Part shown: one piece after another, positions 62,801 to 64,000 of the stretch
How positions within the stretch are numbered: the stretch's first letter is position 1
Layout: the number at the start of each line of letters is the position of its first letter
NCBI RefSeq assembly: GCF_041432775.1
Contig: NZ_JAPWAG010000008.1
Span: 1-64,000 of the forward strand
Reading direction: 5' to 3'
Length of the DNA stretch: 64,000 nucleotides
Source: Pauljensenia sp902373545
Lineage (GTDB): Bacteria; Actinomycetota; Actinomycetes; Actinomycetales; Actinomycetaceae
The notes under the pieces: model-generated
The model's database searches: none
Told to the model about the DNA's origin: nothing
What the model saw: only the letters and a program-made list of their open reading frames with translations
Translations under genes and position numbers: made by a program

Positions 62801-62934
62801 ACGTGGACCCCGCGCGTCAATACAGCGTCGTCGTGGATGGTCCCAGCGTTGAGTCGGGAGTCGCGACGTTGGCGGGCTCCCAGATCGCCATGAGGGGCAA
62901 GGTCGTGGTGCACAGCTGCGAGCCGCGCCGATAG
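56881..62934 (+). CDS. Giant N-terminally anchored Ig-like / fibronectin III surface protein 2
   Basis: About 2017 residues and a full-length paralog of 44168-50293 in the same domain order. It has a basic tail, a helix (about 18-37), a first domain (VDDGGIWVAKG, LVLPGGRTRALD), Ig-like repeats from about 402 (PPTAVDDEFGVRPGKS) with DxDxDGD loops, then fibronectin III domains from about 1464 and Cys-bearing C-terminal domains (CSPDVATQ, VVHSCEPRR). No LPXTG. GTG at 56881 is chosen for the GGTGAG five bases upstream; several in-frame GTGs nearby make the exact start uncertain. The two giants may form a pair or serve different ligands. DUF58 protein 2 follows 35 bases later. Confidence 0.9.
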   Translation: MAKSDRMMHLLRRATRRFPAITVVLLTAILVLVAFLHRGIEVTELDVDDGGIWVAKGADLSLGHLNYDALTFDGFVSTPSAQVALGQDGRTVTIGDETTHSVASVDVAAMKLGGASTVPEGSRVVQGASTIAVLDSLAGYLWVGEANRPDAIKYEDTSAIADGLADGIVTVSTGGTVFAYAPQYATLTTVTRAGSTWSTTKATLSGMSVGDDLSITAVGDKPVIYDATTNTLVLPGGRTRALDADGVAPGAVLQMPGPASSSVLLATPDSLVSVPLNGSAPTVTPAQEGTSISGTPAPPAFHQGCAYGAWSSSGAALRQCESGLTRYTSVERLAASKHPLFRVNRTRIVLNDIEDGTVWLPERDMIMIDTWDEDNPDESQSSSEDQNPDLLEQISDPKRDQKNTPPTAVDDEFGVRPGKSTLLPVLQNDSDSDGDVLTAEPMSQPSFGSVVVTRGGRALQITGVADDAEGSSSFTYSASDGLASATANVSLRVHPWSENAGPKRVHDASVKLGAGAQIEYNVLADWIDPDGDQIFLERAEGSEGLSVQFSEDGTVSIHDLGGGPGPRQVTLSVSDGWITTEGELTVLVQENGNIAPIANADFYVTRVSEPLIVAPLANDTDPNGDVLALTKVSTAPASTTLVPDLELGTVTFTASQVGSYEFTYTVSDGPEAVVGVVRVDVVSGDEHAAPVAEDDIAILPSGGSALVAPLANDTDPSGGVLVVQSIEVDSDSGIEVALIDRHLLRVTAPAGLDDVARFTYTVSNGSGSATASVAVIPTLAKDDRAPLELQNDSAKVRVGDIASIPVLANDHSPSGLAMSVSSTLSGTVDSVYGHAFVTGNLVRFEALDTTGRVDVTYTVTDSAGNTASAVASFNVIGADQANSAPQPKALTAWASAGQTMRIPVPLNGIDPDGDSVTLVGIDQPPTMGTATLGTEWIEYTPGENASGTDVFTYTVEDRLGRQAKARVRVGVAPPSELNHNPVALPDVIKARPSRTVEVNVLSNDVDPDGDTLKLREGSLESSNDQVSATVVSPTSVAVTTPAQTNPFVVTYVVEDGRGGSATGQLTVNVEADAPLMAPIARDDVVSLSDVPRDGAPVTVNVLANDEDPDGSLADLSIASNADGVSVDNTAHTVTVTPETDRRLVVYSITDQDGLSSSAVVSVPGAQRKVPAVNPSRIPIRLKAGETKTLTLDDYVLVKRDAHAYIRDTSTVRGGAGLTNLNADESSISFTVEASYVGKTYINVEVFDGREGDDSATSASLTLPIQVEATQNHPPTITPTVIRVASGEETTVDLPLMVSDPDTPDPASFTYRVSDIPSGITVTHSSDTQLRVSAAAGTKSGTAGSLTLSVDDGSGAAVSAKVPIEVVASTRPLIQTSLAQIIADAGSTVNVDLTQYTTNPFPDTPITIQRATVEVGEGTVDPQGTVLAVSPRAGFHGNMVIVYRVMDKTLESSRTVEGRVSVTVRDRPNAPENVHATATGPGRASVSFTPGADNGARITEYLVTSSHGGTTKCEQTVCDVSGLTNGERHSFTVVARNAVGDSDASAPSSEVLVDVTPERMSTPSLSPGDGSLDVTWSAPNNEGSPITSYEITLNGSDGSTRQESAGAGLTKTTVSNLENGVTYYVSIVARNSAEKQAEWSEKATGTPHGKPDTPSNVGLEHVGSSRDGSTGSVVISWSLGKSGGSDWGPTTVTVDNKPKTVDGGTTSVQFDGVSASSSLTVNVDVSNAEGDHASSGDKSFSLLTVPMPISAPRLEGTGYAGQLRVSGLSKAAGNGFSSSELTLRYASTSDGCSSGSEISDGAVIEGNGISARTYYFCQVGTATSGTPVSSSPVSAQGQPTAPPNVSGVTIAKAGPGAVTVNVAVAEAYPAITSMTVTVGGKTVTMTGRTSETVTGLTEGASVSAHVVAKNSEGEASADSTSTTTELSVSPTWVETCSPDVATQVPGGQTCHTFSLSAPGYVSDVSVPHVCQVSSDVDPARQYSVVVDGPSVESGVATLAGSQIAMRGKVVVHSCEPRR

Positions 62935-62969
62935 TAGTCACGCCGAGGAGAAACGATGGGAGGAACGTC

Positions 62970-64000
62970 ATGGAGCGCATGAATGCCGGTTTCGGCCAGA
63001 CTCAGCGACCGCTTGCGGCGCGCGTCGTGGACTCGGCACGCACGTTCGTGGCCGCGCGCCTGCGGGCGATCCCGGGGATACGTCACGTCATGGACGCGTG
63101 CTCGGTCGTCACGTCCTTCGGCTGGCTTGTGATTGGCGCGGCGATCGCTGGTTTCGTCGGAGCGATCCTCGCGGGCTGGGCGGAGGCTTTTGCGCTCTTC
63201 GTCGCCTGCCTGTCCCTGCTGATCATCGCCATCATCCTCGTGGCGGCACCCTCCCCGTACCGCGTCTTTTTGCGCCTGGCTCAGGAGCGCGTGGTCGCCG
63301 GACAGACGGCGCTGGGTGAAATCCGGGTCGTCAATGACGCAGCGCGCCGCGGCGGCTCGGAGGTCATCGAGTTGCCGATAGGCACGGGCGTCGCGGAGTT
63401 CGTGATCCCGGGCGTTTCCTCGCACGAGACGTGGGACGAGTTTTTCTCCGTGCTGACCCGCCGCCGTGGCGTCATCGAGATCGGCCCGGCGCGCACCGTG
63501 CGCTCGGACGGCCTGGGCCTGCTGCGCCGCGTGCGCTCGTGGGACAACCCGGTGACCCTCTACGTTCATCCGCGTACCGTGCGTATTCCCTTCGAGGCGA
63601 CGGGCTTCCAGGTCGACGTCGAGGGCGTGGTGACCGCGAAGCTGTCCAGCTCGGACGTGTCCTTCCACGCGCTGCGCGACTACGAGCCAGGCGACGATAG
63701 GCGTGCCGTTCACTGGCAGTCCACGGCGCGCCTGGGCAGGCTCATCGTGCGCCAGTACGAGGAGACCCACCGCTCTCACCACCTCATCGTGCTCGACACG
63801 TCGCGCTCGTCGTGGGACCGCGACTCCTTCGAGGACGGGGTGTCGGTTGCCGCATCGCTGGCCCTGGCTGGAATCTCGGCGTCGCGCACGGTGTCCTTCG
63901 CTGCTGGCAAGACGTGGGTGCCCGCCACGAATGCGGGTGCCATGCTTGACGCTCTGTCGTCCCTGCCGATGAGCGGGCGCGACGACATTACTGCCCTGGC
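62970..64000 (+). CDS. DUF58 membrane protein 2 (truncated by window end)
   Basis: At least 343 residues, open at the window edge. The ATG has GGGAGG six bases upstream. Two membrane segments (near 50-90), then the same core as 51331-52557, including KLSSSDVSFHALRDYEPGDD and VHWQSTARLGRLIVRQYEE, with identity high enough to show recent duplication. The VWA-like strand reads HHLIVLDTSRSSWDRDSF. In the first cluster a MoxR gene lies between the giant gene and DUF58; here DUF58 follows directly, so protein 2 may share the single MoxR unless another lies beyond the window. Confidence 0.88.
   Translation, partial: MERMNAGFGQTQRPLAARVVDSARTFVAARLRAIPGIRHVMDACSVVTSFGWLVIGAAIAGFVGAILAGWAEAFALFVACLSLLIIAIILVAAPSPYRVFLRLAQERVVAGQTALGEIRVVNDAARRGGSEVIELPIGTGVAEFVIPGVSSHETWDEFFSVLTRRRGVIEIGPARTVRSDGLGLLRRVRSWDNPVTLYVHPRTVRIPFEATGFQVDVEGVVTAKLSSSDVSFHALRDYEPGDDRRAVHWQSTARLGRLIVRQYEETHRSHHLIVLDTSRSSWDRDSFEDGVSVAASLALAGISASRTVSFAAGKTWVPATNAGAMLDALSSLPMSGRDDITAL

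Noticed and set aside
1..64000. tRNA or rRNA genes
   Set aside because: No cloverleaf or rRNA sequence was recognised by eye in the intergenic regions; a tRNA scan would be decisive.

Overview
The window comes from a high-GC Gram-positive actinobacterium. GC-rich third codon positions, GTG and TTG starts, TANNNT -10 boxes sitting six to eight bases before start codons (leaderless transcripts), and an ispF / cysS / rlmB neighbourhood all fit the Actinomycetaceae (Schaalia or Actinomyces type). That placement is an inference from gene content; no 16S rRNA or tRNA gene was seen.

Layout. (1) 498-3891, minus strand: four tandem paralogous membrane proteins in two two-gene operons, facing an MFS transporter (4066-5415). 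(2) 5545-24614, minus strand: ten tandem paralogs of one surface-protein family. Each has a cytoplasmic N-terminal tail, one membrane helix and a conserved extracellular domain that looks like a beta-propeller. Four carry long proline-rich cytoplasmic tails with repeated APLPDL motifs. ispF lies between the ninth and tenth copies, and the broken start of an eleventh lies at about 12 kb. This array is the most striking content of the window and I recognise no described system in it. (3) 24739-27799: thrC and cysS. (4) 27.8-31.4 kb: an accessory patch with 19-bp tandem repeats, inverted-repeat elements, a truncated copy of a DUF1697 gene, a low-GC Abi/HEPN gene and the intact DUF1697 gene. (5) 31469-40536: mostly housekeeping genes (rlmB, a pair of unknown paralogs, a DUF456 membrane protein, purA, a polytopic membrane protein, and a nitrobindin-like gene / ygfZ / dtd operon). 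(6) 40539-41345: four tandem copies of the inverted-repeat element upstream of clpC. (7) 44168-64000: a surface/signalling cluster of giant Ig-like/fibronectin III protein, MoxR ATPase, DUF58 protein, transglutaminase-fold membrane protein lacking its catalytic Cys and His, and receptor Ser/Thr kinase, then a second giant protein and a second DUF58 protein that runs off the window.

How the parts may work together. The MoxR-DUF58-transglutaminase-kinase genes overlap or nearly abut and probably form one envelope-associated module acting with the two giant proteins. The ten-gene array and the four-gene array look like locally expanded families. Near-identical 5' and 3' ends with divergent middles point to repeated duplication and recombination. 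A family of about 125-bp inverted-repeat elements (nine copies seen), 19-bp-period arrays and the over-represented word GCCACGGCCTCGTC form a second layer of structure.
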